A DNA stretch of 64,000 nt from Phytohabitans maris (GTDB lineage: Bacteria > Actinomycetota > Actinomycetes > Mycobacteriales > Micromonosporaceae). Every line of letters starts with the position of its first letter. Within the stretch, counting starts at the first letter, position 1. The notes beneath the pieces are model-generated. The model ran no database searches, was not told the DNA's origin, and saw only the letters and a list, made by a program, of their open reading frames with translations. The translations under genes and the position numbers were made by a program. This document shows positions 15,774 through 23,281 of this stretch, one piece after another. The stretch lies in NCBI RefSeq assembly GCF_031085175.1, contig NZ_JAVHUY010000004.1, positions 1-64,000 on the forward strand. The letters are read 5' to 3'.

Positions 15774-17018
15774 ATGGCGACGGCACAGGGGCGGATGGCG
15801 GTCCGGCGCCCGCCGGCGGCCCGGTGGCTGGCGCTGCTCGGCCCCGCGTTCGTCGCCGCGATGGCGTACGTGGACCCCGGCAACGTCGCCACCAACGTGA
15901 CCGCCGGCGCCCGGTTCGGCTACGCCCTGGTCTGGGTCGTGGTGCTGGCCAACGCCATGGCGGTGCTGGTGCAGTACCTGTCGGCGAAGCTCGGCATCGT
16001 CACCGAGCGCTCCCTCGCCGAGCACCTCGGCCGGCGGTTGCCGGCGCGGATCCGGGTCGGCTACTGGCTGCAGGCCGAGGCGGTGGCCATCGCCACCGAC
16101 CTGGCCGAGGTGGTGGGCGGCGCGATCGCGCTGCGCATGCTGTTCGACCTGCCGCTGGTCGTGGGCGCGGTCATCACCGCGGCGGTCGCGATGGCGGTGC
16201 TCAGGATCGGCGACATGTTTGGGCAGAGCGCCCTCGAACGCCTCGTCATCGGCTTCCTCGCGCTGATCGCCGTCGGCTTCGCGGCCGGCCTGGTCGCCGC
16301 CCCGCCCGAGGCCGGGGCGCTCGCGGCCGGCCTGGTTCCCGGCTTCGACGGCCCGGAGAGCGTGCTGCTGGCGTCGGGCATCATCGGGGCGACCGTCATG
16401 CCACACGTGATCTACCTACACTCCGGCCTGACCGCCCGGCGCCTCGACGCCCGCGGGGAGGGGCGGACCGTACGGCAGTTGCTGGCCGTGACCCGTACGG
16501 ACGTCGTCGCCGCGCTGGTCGTCGCCGGGCTCCTCAACCTCTGCCTGCTGCTCGTCGCGGCGGCCAGCCTGACCGGACACCCCGGCACCGACAAGCTGGA
16601 GGGCGTACACGCGGTGGTCACCTCCGAACTCGGGGCCGGCATCGCGCTGCTGTTCGCGGTCGGGCTCCTCAGCTCGGGCCTGGGATCGACATCGGTCGGC
16701 AGTGCCGCCGGAGCGGAGATCATGAACGGGCTGCTGGGTATCCGCGTCCCCGTGCTGGTCCGACGGCTGGTGACGCTGGCGCCGGCTCTGCTCCTCTTGG
16801 GCGCGGGCGCCGATCCGACCCGGAGCCTCGTGCTCTCGCAGGTCGCCCTCTCGCTCGGCATCCCGTTCGCGCTCGTCCCGCTGGTCGTCCTGACCGCGAG
16901 CCGCTCGGTGATGGGCGAGCACCGCAACAGCCCGGCGACGACGGTGGCGGCTTCCGTCGCGGCCGCACTGGTGATCGGGCTCAACGCCGTCCTGCTCTGG
17001 CTCACGTTCACGGGGTGA
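15774..17018 (+). CDS. NRAMP-family divalent metal (Mn/Fe) transporter
   Basis: A 414-residue polytopic membrane protein with the NRAMP signatures: DPGN at residues 34-37 in TM1 and MPH at 209-211 in TM6, both direct metal-coordinating segments. About eleven hydrophobic segments are visible, matching the family. It sits 10 bp after the VOC gene and its stop is next to the crotonase start, so the three genes are almost certainly one operon. Placement of a metal importer inside a catabolic operon suggests supply of Mn2+ or Fe2+ to neighbouring enzymes. A general housekeeping role is the alternative. Confidence 0.92.
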   Translation: MATAQGRMAVRRPPAARWLALLGPAFVAAMAYVDPGNVATNVTAGARFGYALVWVVVLANAMAVLVQYLSAKLGIVTERSLAEHLGRRLPARIRVGYWLQAEAVAIATDLAEVVGGAIALRMLFDLPLVVGAVITAAVAMAVLRIGDMFGQSALERLVIGFLALIAVGFAAGLVAAPPEAGALAAGLVPGFDGPESVLLASGIIGATVMPHVIYLHSGLTARRLDARGEGRTVRQLLAVTRTDVVAALVVAGLLNLCLLLVAAASLTGHPGTDKLEGVHAVVTSELGAGIALLFAVGLLSSGLGSTSVGSAAGAEIMNGLLGIRVPVLVRRLVTLAPALLLLGAGADPTRSLVLSQVALSLGIPFALVPLVVLTASRSVMGEHRNSPATTVAASVAAALVIGLNAVLLWLTFTG

Positions 17019-17023
17019 CGACG

Positions 17024-17794
17024 ATGGAAGCTGACACGCGCTCGCGGGTGCTGGTCGAGCGGCAGGGGCCGGTACTCCTGGTCGTCCTCGACCGCCCGGA
17101 GAAGCGGAACGCGGTCGACGAGGCGATGACCCGCGGCCTCGACGCCGCCTTCGCCCGCCTCGAAAGCGAGCCTGCCCTGCGGGTCGGGATCCTCGCCGCC
17201 AACGGCCCGGCGTTCTGCGCGGGCAGTGACCTGCTCGGCGGGCCCGGCGACCCGACCCCGGACGGCGGCCCCTACGGCCTGGCCCGGCGGGTACGGCGCA
17301 AGCCGCTCGTCGCGGCGGTCGACGGCCCGGCGCTCGGCGGCGGCTTCGAGCTCGTCCTGGCCTGCGATCTCGTCGTAGCCTCCACCCGTGCGACGTTCTC
17401 CCTGCCCGAGGCGCGGCGCGGCCGCGTGGCCAACGCGGGCGGGCTGTTTCGCGCGCCCCACCGCCTGCCGCGCAACCTCGCGCTGGAGCTGCTGCTCACC
17501 GGCGGCCAGCTCGACGCGACCCGGGCACACCGGGTCGGGCTCGTGAACCGGCTGACCGGCCCCGGCGGCGCCCTCGCCGGCGCGGTTGACCTCGCCATCG
17601 AGATCTGCCGCTCCGCGCCGAGCGCGGTCGCGCAGGTGCTCGGCGCGCGCCGGGCGGTCGAGGCCGCGGCCGAGGAGGCCGGATGGCGGGCCACCGGGAC
17701 GGCGGTCGCCGACCTGCGGGGTTCCGCCGACTGGGTGGAGGGCACCGCGGCGTTCCGGGAGAAGCGGCCGGCCCGATGGGAGCCGGGCGAATGA
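17024..17794 (+). CDS. Enoyl-CoA hydratase/isomerase family (crotonase)
   Basis: A 256-residue crotonase. The oxyanion-hole segments are FCAGSDL and GPALGGGFELVLACD. The LPEARRG and LALELLLTGG segments each carry a Glu at or near the two catalytic positions of hydratases. Starts overlap the NRAMP stop: GTG 17015 and ATG 17024 are in frame, and ATG is preferred because GGGGTGA lies 5 bp upstream. It is expected to hydrate, isomerise or cleave an unsaturated acyl-CoA. Confidence 0.9.
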   Translation: MEADTRSRVLVERQGPVLLVVLDRPEKRNAVDEAMTRGLDAAFARLESEPALRVGILAANGPAFCAGSDLLGGPGDPTPDGGPYGLARRVRRKPLVAAVDGPALGGGFELVLACDLVVASTRATFSLPEARRGRVANAGGLFRAPHRLPRNLALELLLTGGQLDATRAHRVGLVNRLTGPGGALAGAVDLAIEICRSAPSAVAQVLGARRAVEAAAEEAGWRATGTAVADLRGSADWVEGTAAFREKRPARWEPGE

Positions 17795-17857
17795 ACGGCC
17801 GGCAGCAGCGCCGCGGGCGTTCCGAACCAGATAGCCCATGGCGCTTCCTCGACCAGG

Positions 17858-18814
17858 TCAGAGTTCGAGGACCAGGCGGGGGCCGACCGACCGCGAGACG
17901 CAGATCATCATGGTCTCGTTGGCGGCCCGTTCCTCGTCCGACAGCACGGAGTCGCGGTGGTCCGGGATGCCTTCGACGACCACGGTCTCGCAGGTCCCGC
18001 AGGTCCCCTCCTGGCAGGACGAGTACACCGGCGCCCCGGCCTCTTCCAGGACGTCGAGGATGGACCGGTCGGGCGGTACGACCACGGTCGTGCCCGTGAC
18101 CGTCAGCTCCACCTCGAACGACCCGGCGCGGGCGGGCGCGTCCACCGGGCGGGGCGCGAAGCGCTCGACGTGCAGCGAGCCGGCCGGCCAGGAGGCGCAG
18201 CGCGCCTCCACGGCGCGTAGCAGCGGTTCGGGCCCGCAGCAGTAGACGCTGGTGCCGGCGCGGGGCGTGCCGATCGCGGCGTCGAGGTCCAGCAGCCCGA
18301 ACTCGTCCTGGGGATGGATCGTGACCCGGTCGCCGTGTGCGGCGGCGAGGTCGCCGGCGAAGGCCATCGTGTCCCGCGACCGGCCTCCGTAGTAGAGGTG
18401 CCAGTCGACGCCGCCCGCGCCCGCGGCGGCGACCATGGGTACCAGTGGCGTGATGCCGACACCGCCGGCGATGAACACGACGGCCCGCCCCGGTGCGAAG
18501 GCGAAGTGGTTGCGCGGGCCGCGGACCGCGACGGAGTCGCCCTCGGCCAGCCGGTCGTGGACGAAGGCGGAGCCGCCGCGCCCGTCGGGCTCGCGGAGCA
18601 CCGCCACCTGCCAGCGTGCCCGGTCGGCCGGATCGCCGCAGAGCGAGTACTGGCGGACCAGGTCCGGCCCCAACAGCAGGTCGACGTGCGCCCCCGGCGC
18701 CCACGCCGGAAGCGCGGAGCCGTCGGCGGCGACCAGGTCGAGGAGGACCACGTCGCGGGCCACCGCGGTGCGCCGGGCCACCAGGAGGGTGCACTCGAAC
18801 TCGGGCTCGGGCAA
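17858..18814 (-). CDS. Phthalate-dioxygenase-reductase-type flavin/2Fe-2S oxidoreductase
   Basis: A 318-residue reductase with domain order flavin (RQYSLCG), NAD(P) (FIAGGVGITPLVPM) and C-terminal plant-type [2Fe-2S] ferredoxin. The iron-sulfur ligands read CQEGTCGTC with a fourth Cys in MMICVSRS. This is the VanB/PDR architecture. The start is TTG 18814: AGGAGGAA lies 4-5 bp upstream and the length then fits the family. The nearby ATG at about 18833 is out of frame. It is divergent from the alcohol dehydrogenase/P450 operon and probably passes electrons to the P450 (20167) or, less directly, to the Rieske protein at 25931. Confidence 0.92.
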   Translation of the reverse strand: MPEPEFECTLLVARRTAVARDVVLLDLVAADGSALPAWAPGAHVDLLLGPDLVRQYSLCGDPADRARWQVAVLREPDGRGGSAFVHDRLAEGDSVAVRGPRNHFAFAPGRAVVFIAGGVGITPLVPMVAAAGAGGVDWHLYYGGRSRDTMAFAGDLAAAHGDRVTIHPQDEFGLLDLDAAIGTPRAGTSVYCCGPEPLLRAVEARCASWPAGSLHVERFAPRPVDAPARAGSFEVELTVTGTTVVVPPDRSILDVLEEAGAPVYSSCQEGTCGTCETVVVEGIPDHRDSVLSDEERAANETMMICVSRSVGPRLVLEL

Positions 18815-18850
18815 CGGTTCCTCCTGCCGACCATGAGTATAACAAGCTAG

Positions 18851-18862
18851 GAACACGATAGC
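18851..18862 (+). promoter_or_regulatory. Candidate shared operator, copy 1 (GAACACGATAGC)
   Basis: An exact GAACACGATAGC lies 36 bp upstream of the TTG start of the minus-strand reductase. A second exact copy lies 132 bp away at 18994, on the alcohol dehydrogenase side of the same divergent region. A TATACT -10-like element lies between this site and the reductase start. Confidence 0.55.
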
Positions 18863-18986
18863 GGCCGGGTTCGGGAACGGCCAGCGCGGGAGTGAGCCCT
18901 GCCGGGCCGGAACCCGCCGCGGTCCTGGCGTGCCGGCCGGATCGCCAGCTCCTCGTCCTTGACACGTGACCTGGGTCATCCCTACG

Positions 18987-19016
18987 TTGATACGAACACG
19001 ATAGCAGCACTAATTA
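18987..19016 (+). promoter_or_regulatory. Promoter of the ADH-P450 operon with embedded operator copy 2
   Basis: TTGATA (18987-18992) and TAATTA (19011-19016) are spaced 18 bp apart, a plausible -35/-10 pair. The 12-bp GAACACGATAGC (18994-19005) fills the spacer, exactly where a repressor would block RNA polymerase. The GTG start at 19042 lies 36 bp beyond the motif. Confidence 0.6.
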
Positions 19017-19041
19017 GGCACAACTGTGAGGCGCTGACATA

Positions 19042-20142
19042 GTGAAGACCAGGTCGGCCACGCTGTGGCACGTCGGGCAACGCTGGGCGGTCGAGGAGCT
19101 CGACCTGGCCGAGCCCGGACCGGGCCAGGTGCTGGTCAGGATCCGGGCGACCGGCCTGTGCCACTCCGACGACCACGCGGTCACCGGCGACAGCCGCCCG
19201 CCCCTGCCGCTCGTCGGAGGCCACGAGGGCGCGGGGGTCGTCGAGGCGATCGGGCCCGGGGTCACCAGGGCGAGCGTCGGCGACCACGTCGTGCTGGCGT
19301 TCAACTCACCCTGCGGGCACTGCCGGTACTGCGCCGGCGGCCTCTCCAACCTCTGCGCGATCGCCCGGCGCCGGGTCGGTGGCGAGCCGGCGGCGAGCCC
19401 GTTCAGCAGGGCGGGGGAGACCGTCTGGGCGATGGGCGGGCTCGGCACGTTCAGCGAGCGGACGGTCGTACCCGAGGACAGCGTGATCGTCATCGACAAG
19501 GACGTGCCGTTCGCGGTCGCGGCGCTGCTGGGCTGCGCCGTCACGACCGGCTGGGGCGCCGCCGTGTACCTCGCGGACGTGCGCCGGGGCGAGACCGTGG
19601 TCGTCGTCGGCTGCGGTGGCGTCGGCGTCAACTCGCTGCAGGGGGCCCGGAACGCGGGAGCGGACATCATCGTCGCGGTCGACCCCAGCGAGTTCAAACG
19701 CGAGCAGGCCGTGCGGTTCGGCGCCACCCACGCGGTCGCCGACCTGGCCCGCGCGCGGGAGGTGCTGGCCGAGCTGACCGGCGGCCACATGGCCGACGTC
19801 GCGATCCTCTCGGTCGGGGTCGCCGACAGCGACATCCTCGGCGACATGATGTCGACGCTCGGCCTCAACGGCCGCGGCATCATCACCGCCGTGTCGCCCG
19901 CCGCGGCCACCACGGTCAACCTCTCGCTGGTCGACTTCACCCTGTCGCAGCAGACCATCCGGGGCAACGTGTACGGCGGCACGAACATGCACCGGGACAT
20001 TCCGCTGCTGCTCGGGCTCTACCGGCGCGGCAAGCTCCAGCTCGACGAGCTCATCTCCCGGACGTACCCACTGGACGAGATCAACCAGGGATACGCCGAC
20101 ATGCACGCCGGCCGGAACCTGCGCGGGGTCGTCCTGCCGTGA
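19042..20142 (+). CDS. Zinc-dependent alcohol dehydrogenase, NDMA-dependent type
   Basis: A 366-residue MDR-superfamily dehydrogenase. The catalytic zinc residues include Cys40 (GLCHSDDH) and His61 (GGHEG). Structural-zinc cysteines are 91, 94, 97 and 105 (CGHCRYC ... LC). The Rossmann motif is GCGGVG. Overall wording (VKTRSATLWHVG, PVELD-like hinge, NVYGGTNMHRDIP) resembles the NDMA-dependent alcohol dehydrogenases of actinomycetes. Those hold NAD tightly and are linked to the cofactor mycofactocin. GTG 19042 is the start. It lies 24 bp before the P450 and should oxidise the P450-generated alcohol. Confidence 0.88.
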   Translation: MKTRSATLWHVGQRWAVEELDLAEPGPGQVLVRIRATGLCHSDDHAVTGDSRPPLPLVGGHEGAGVVEAIGPGVTRASVGDHVVLAFNSPCGHCRYCAGGLSNLCAIARRRVGGEPAASPFSRAGETVWAMGGLGTFSERTVVPEDSVIVIDKDVPFAVAALLGCAVTTGWGAAVYLADVRRGETVVVVGCGGVGVNSLQGARNAGADIIVAVDPSEFKREQAVRFGATHAVADLARAREVLAELTGGHMADVAILSVGVADSDILGDMMSTLGLNGRGIITAVSPAAATTVNLSLVDFTLSQQTIRGNVYGGTNMHRDIPLLLGLYRRGKLQLDELISRTYPLDEINQGYADMHAGRNLRGVVLP

Positions 20143-20166
20143 TCGACGTGACCACCGAGGAGAAAC

Positions 20167-21384
20167 ATGATCACGACCAGCCCCAACCTTCTCGACCCCG
20201 CCCTCTACCTGGACGGCGTGCCGTACGACCAGCTGCGGTGGCTGCGCGAGAACGATCCCGTCCACTGGCACGAGGAGCCGGACGGCGGCCCGGGTTTCTG
20301 GGCGCTGACCCGGCACCGGGACGTGAAGGCGGTGGAGGCGGACTCGGAGACGTTCTCGTCCGAGCCCTCCACCGTCATCGTCGACACGGTCTCGATGTCG
20401 GACACCGGGACGGCCAAGCACCTGATCATGTCCGACCCGCCGCACCACACCGCCCACCGCAGGACGCTGGGGGTGGAGCTCAACCCGATCCCCGTACGGA
20501 GCATGCGTGAGCAGCTCCAGGTCGTCGTGGACGAGATCGTCGACGACGTCGTCGAGTCCGGCGCCTGCGACGTCACCCCCGACCTCGGGCAGAAGCTCGC
20601 CTCGTACGTGACCGCCGACCTGCTGGGCCTGTCCCGCCCGGAGGCCATCGAGCTCTGCGAGGCTGCGGACGTCCTCACCCGCGGCGGGAGCAAGGAGGAG
20701 GGGCCGGGGCTCGCCGCGGTCCAGGTCATGTTCCGGCACGCCTCGACCGCGTGGCAGCAGCGGCGGGCCGCGCCCGGCGACGGCCTGCTCGGCCGGCTCG
20801 CGTACGCCAGCGTCGGCGACATCCCGATGGACTTGACCCAGTTCTCGATGGATTTCCTACTGCTGGTCACCGCGGGCAGCGACACCACGCGCAACGTGGT
20901 CGGCGCGGGCATGGCGGCGTTCTTCGAGTTTCCGGAGCAGCACCGGCTGCTGCTCGACGACCCCGGCCTCATCTCCGGCGCGGTCGAGGAGATCCTGCGC
21001 TGGTCGACCCCGATCGTGTACCAGCGCCGCACCGCGACCAGGGACACCGAGGTCGCCGGTCAGAAGATCAGGCGGGGGCAGAAGGTCGTCTCGTACTACA
21101 CCGCGGCCAACCGTGACCCCGAGGTCTTCGCCGACCCGGACGTCTTCGACATCCGCCGCTCACCGAACCCGCATCTGGCATTCGGCGTCGGCCGGCACTT
21201 CTGCCTCGGCTCACACCTCGCCCGCCTCGAGCTCACCCTGATCTTCCAGGCGATCATGCGGCGGATGCCGGACATCAGGCCGGCGGGCCCGGTGCGCTAC
21301 CGGCGCTCCCCGATCGCGCCGTCCGTGCTGGGGCCGGTGTCCGTGCCCGCGACGTTCACGCCCGGGGCGCGCCTGCGCTCGTAG
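20167..21384 (+). CDS. Cytochrome P450
   Basis: A 405-residue soluble bacterial P450. The I-helix AGSDTTR is at 236-242, the K-helix EEILR at 274-278, and the haem loop FGVGRHFCLG at 339-348 with Cys346 as thiolate ligand. The N-terminus (FWALTRHRDV, DPPHHTAHRR) resembles the CYP125/CYP124/CYP142-like group of actinomycetes, which hydroxylate sterol or isoprenoid alkyl chains; this is from recall, not alignment. GAGGAG precedes ATG 20167. It is cotranscribed with the alcohol dehydrogenase, and the PDR-type reductase at 17858 is the nearest candidate electron donor. Confidence 0.93.
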   Translation: MITTSPNLLDPALYLDGVPYDQLRWLRENDPVHWHEEPDGGPGFWALTRHRDVKAVEADSETFSSEPSTVIVDTVSMSDTGTAKHLIMSDPPHHTAHRRTLGVELNPIPVRSMREQLQVVVDEIVDDVVESGACDVTPDLGQKLASYVTADLLGLSRPEAIELCEAADVLTRGGSKEEGPGLAAVQVMFRHASTAWQQRRAAPGDGLLGRLAYASVGDIPMDLTQFSMDFLLLVTAGSDTTRNVVGAGMAAFFEFPEQHRLLLDDPGLISGAVEEILRWSTPIVYQRRTATRDTEVAGQKIRRGQKVVSYYTAANRDPEVFADPDVFDIRRSPNPHLAFGVGRHFCLGSHLARLELTLIFQAIMRRMPDIRPAGPVRYRRSPIAPSVLGPVSVPATFTPGARLRS

Positions 21385-21407
21385 GCGGGGCCACCGGATC
21401 GTACTCA

Positions 21408-21444
21408 AATTATGGTTGATCATAATTATAAGACCATTTAGGCT
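21408..21444 (+). promoter_or_regulatory. Promoter with overlapping palindromic operator for the TRAP operon
   Basis: A perfect inverted repeat AATTATG-N6-CATAATT spans 21408-21427. It overlaps a -35 element TTGATC (21416-21421), which is 17 bp from TAGGCT (21439-21444). The dctP ATG is at 21481. The AT-rich dyad stands out in this GC-rich DNA and looks like a GntR- or TetR-type repressor site. Confidence 0.65.
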
Positions 21445-21480
21445 ATCCGGTACCCATGAAGCGTTGAGACAAGGGGCACC

Positions 21481-22710
21481 ATGTCCAGACATAGGAAGAC
21501 AGCAGCGGCCGCCGGTTCGGCGGTGCTCGCGCTGGCGCTCGCCGCGTGCGGCGGCTCCGACGCGGAGGGCTCCGGCTCGGAGCAGAGCCTGGAGTCGATG
21601 AAGCCGGTCACCCTCAGCTTCAACGAGTCGGTCGCCCCGGGCAGCGGGATGGCCACCGCCCTGAACGAGTTCCTCGACACGGTCACCGAGAAGTCCGGCG
21701 GGAAGATCACCTTCGAGAAGTTCTACTCCAGCTCGCTGCTGGCGCCGACCGAGACCCTCACCGGAGTCTCCGACGGTGTCGGCTCCATCTCCCAGGTCAC
21801 GCCCGCTTTCTTCCAGGAGAAGCTGCCGGTCACCGCCTGGTTGGCCCGTGCGGCGCCGGCGCTGGAGCCGGGATTTCCGCTCACCACGATCCAGGGACCG
21901 CTCGCCGGCTCCGACTTCGCGCTGGGCAGCGAGGAGCTGACGCGGGAGTACGCCGACAACAACGTCGTCATCCTCCGCTCGTACACCAGTGGCTACGGCA
22001 ACGCGATCTGTACCAAGAGGATCGAGACGCTCGCCGACGCCAAGGGCGTGCGGATCCGGGTCGCCGGCGAGCCGTTCGCCTCGGAGGCGAAGGCGATCGG
22101 CATGGAGCCGGTCGTCATCCCGGGCACCGAGATGTTCGAGGCGCTGCAGCGCGGCGTGGTCGACTGCGTGACCGCCGCGGACGGTGGCGAGATCTACTCC
22201 ACGTTCGGGCTGACCGAGGTGGGCAAGTACCTCGTGCCGATCCAGTTCTCCCCGACCACGTTCATCAGCTTCATGATGAACAAGGACCAGTGGGACGAGC
22301 TGCCCGAGGCCGGGCAGAAGATCATCCTGGAGACCTGGGCGGACTACGAGGTCAAGCGCCTGCGGGAGACCCTCACCGGGTTCGGCCGGTTCCTCGACGA
22401 CGCCGAGGAGAAGCGCATCGAGTTCACCGACCCGCGCGAGATCAACGTCAAGCTCGCCGCCCACCAGAAGGCCGCGGTCGCCGACCTGGCCACGTCGGCG
22501 CCACCGGGCGTCGCGGACCCCGAGGGCGTGCTGAAGGCGTACCTGGACAAGCTCGCCGAGTACCTGCCGGTCGCCCAGGGGCTGGTCAAGGGGGGAGCCG
22601 CTCCGCCCGGCATCGAGCTGAAGGCGGCTTACCGGACCGCCATCGACCAGGTCGACTTCGACGGCCTGCACGAGGCGTACGTGAAGATGTACACGAGCCA
22701 TGCCGGGTAG
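21481..22710 (+). CDS. dctP: TRAP transporter solute-binding lipoprotein (DctP family)
   Basis: A 409-residue extracytoplasmic binding protein. The N-terminus has a basic/hydrophobic signal ending in the lipobox LAAC with Cys23. The mature part has the DctP layout: an early FLDTVTEKSGGKITFEKF, then GVRIRVAGEPFASEAKAIG with the Arg that usually salt-bridges the substrate carboxylate, and EALQRGVVDCV. AAGGGG precedes the ATG. It should capture a carboxylate outside the membrane and deliver it to the DctQM permease encoded next. Its position in the catabolic island suggests the imported compound is the pathway substrate. Confidence 0.92.
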   Translation: MSRHRKTAAAAGSAVLALALAACGGSDAEGSGSEQSLESMKPVTLSFNESVAPGSGMATALNEFLDTVTEKSGGKITFEKFYSSSLLAPTETLTGVSDGVGSISQVTPAFFQEKLPVTAWLARAAPALEPGFPLTTIQGPLAGSDFALGSEELTREYADNNVVILRSYTSGYGNAICTKRIETLADAKGVRIRVAGEPFASEAKAIGMEPVVIPGTEMFEALQRGVVDCVTAADGGEIYSTFGLTEVGKYLVPIQFSPTTFISFMMNKDQWDELPEAGQKIILETWADYEVKRLRETLTGFGRFLDDAEEKRIEFTDPREINVKLAAHQKAAVADLATSAPPGVADPEGVLKAYLDKLAEYLPVAQGLVKGGAAPPGIELKAAYRTAIDQVDFDGLHEAYVKMYTSHAG

Positions 22711-23281
22711 CCGCGCCGGCGTCGTGAGCCGGCCGCCCGACAAGCTGCTCCTCACCCGCGTCGTGGAGCTGGCCAACCGGGCGGCCGTGGCGCTCTGCGG
22801 CGTCGGGATCGCCCTCATGGGCCTGCACATCGTCGTCGACGTGGCGGCCCGCAACGCTCTCGAGCACGGCCTCGAGGACACCATCGCGTTCGTCGGATAC
22901 CTCTGGATGCCGGTGGTCTGCTTCCTCGCCCTCGGCGCGGTCCAGCTCAAGGGCGAGCACATCTACGTGGGGCTGATGGCCGACCACGCCGGCCCGCGCA
23001 CCCGCCGGGTCGTCGAGGTCGTCTCGGACCTGCTCGTGGCCGGCCTGATGGCCTGGATGGCGGTGCTCGCCTTCCGCGCGGCCGACGAGGCGTGGGCGCT
23101 CGACGAGCGGGTCGGCGTCAACCGCTGGCTCGTGCTCTGGCCGGTCAAGCTCGTGGTCGCGCTCGGCATGAGCCTCTACGTGCTGTCGCTGGTGGCGACC
23201 GCGGCCGAGCGCGTCCTCAACAGAACCAGGTACGCGAAGGAACTGGAGCGGCACGATGACATCCCAGACCCAGGCGCCTGA
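22700..23281 (+). CDS. dctQ: TRAP transporter small permease (DctQ family)
   Basis: A 193-residue membrane protein with four predicted hydrophobic segments. It has the family-typical FVGYLWMPVVCFLALGAVQLKGEHI segment in the second and third helices. Its ATG lies 11 bp inside the end of dctP, and its own end overlaps dctM by 26 bp, so the three are translationally coupled. It forms the permease complex with DctM. Confidence 0.9.
   Translation: MPGSRAGVVSRPPDKLLLTRVVELANRAAVALCGVGIALMGLHIVVDVAARNALEHGLEDTIAFVGYLWMPVVCFLALGAVQLKGEHIYVGLMADHAGPRTRRVVEVVSDLLVAGLMAWMAVLAFRAADEAWALDERVGVNRWLVLWPVKLVVALGMSLYVLSLVATAAERVLNRTRYAKELERHDDIPDPGA

Noticed and set aside
17858-18979. 373-residue form of the PDR-type reductase
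   Set aside because: The extension crosses the operator and a -10-like element; TTG 18814 has a near-perfect Shine-Dalgarno sequence and gives the family length.
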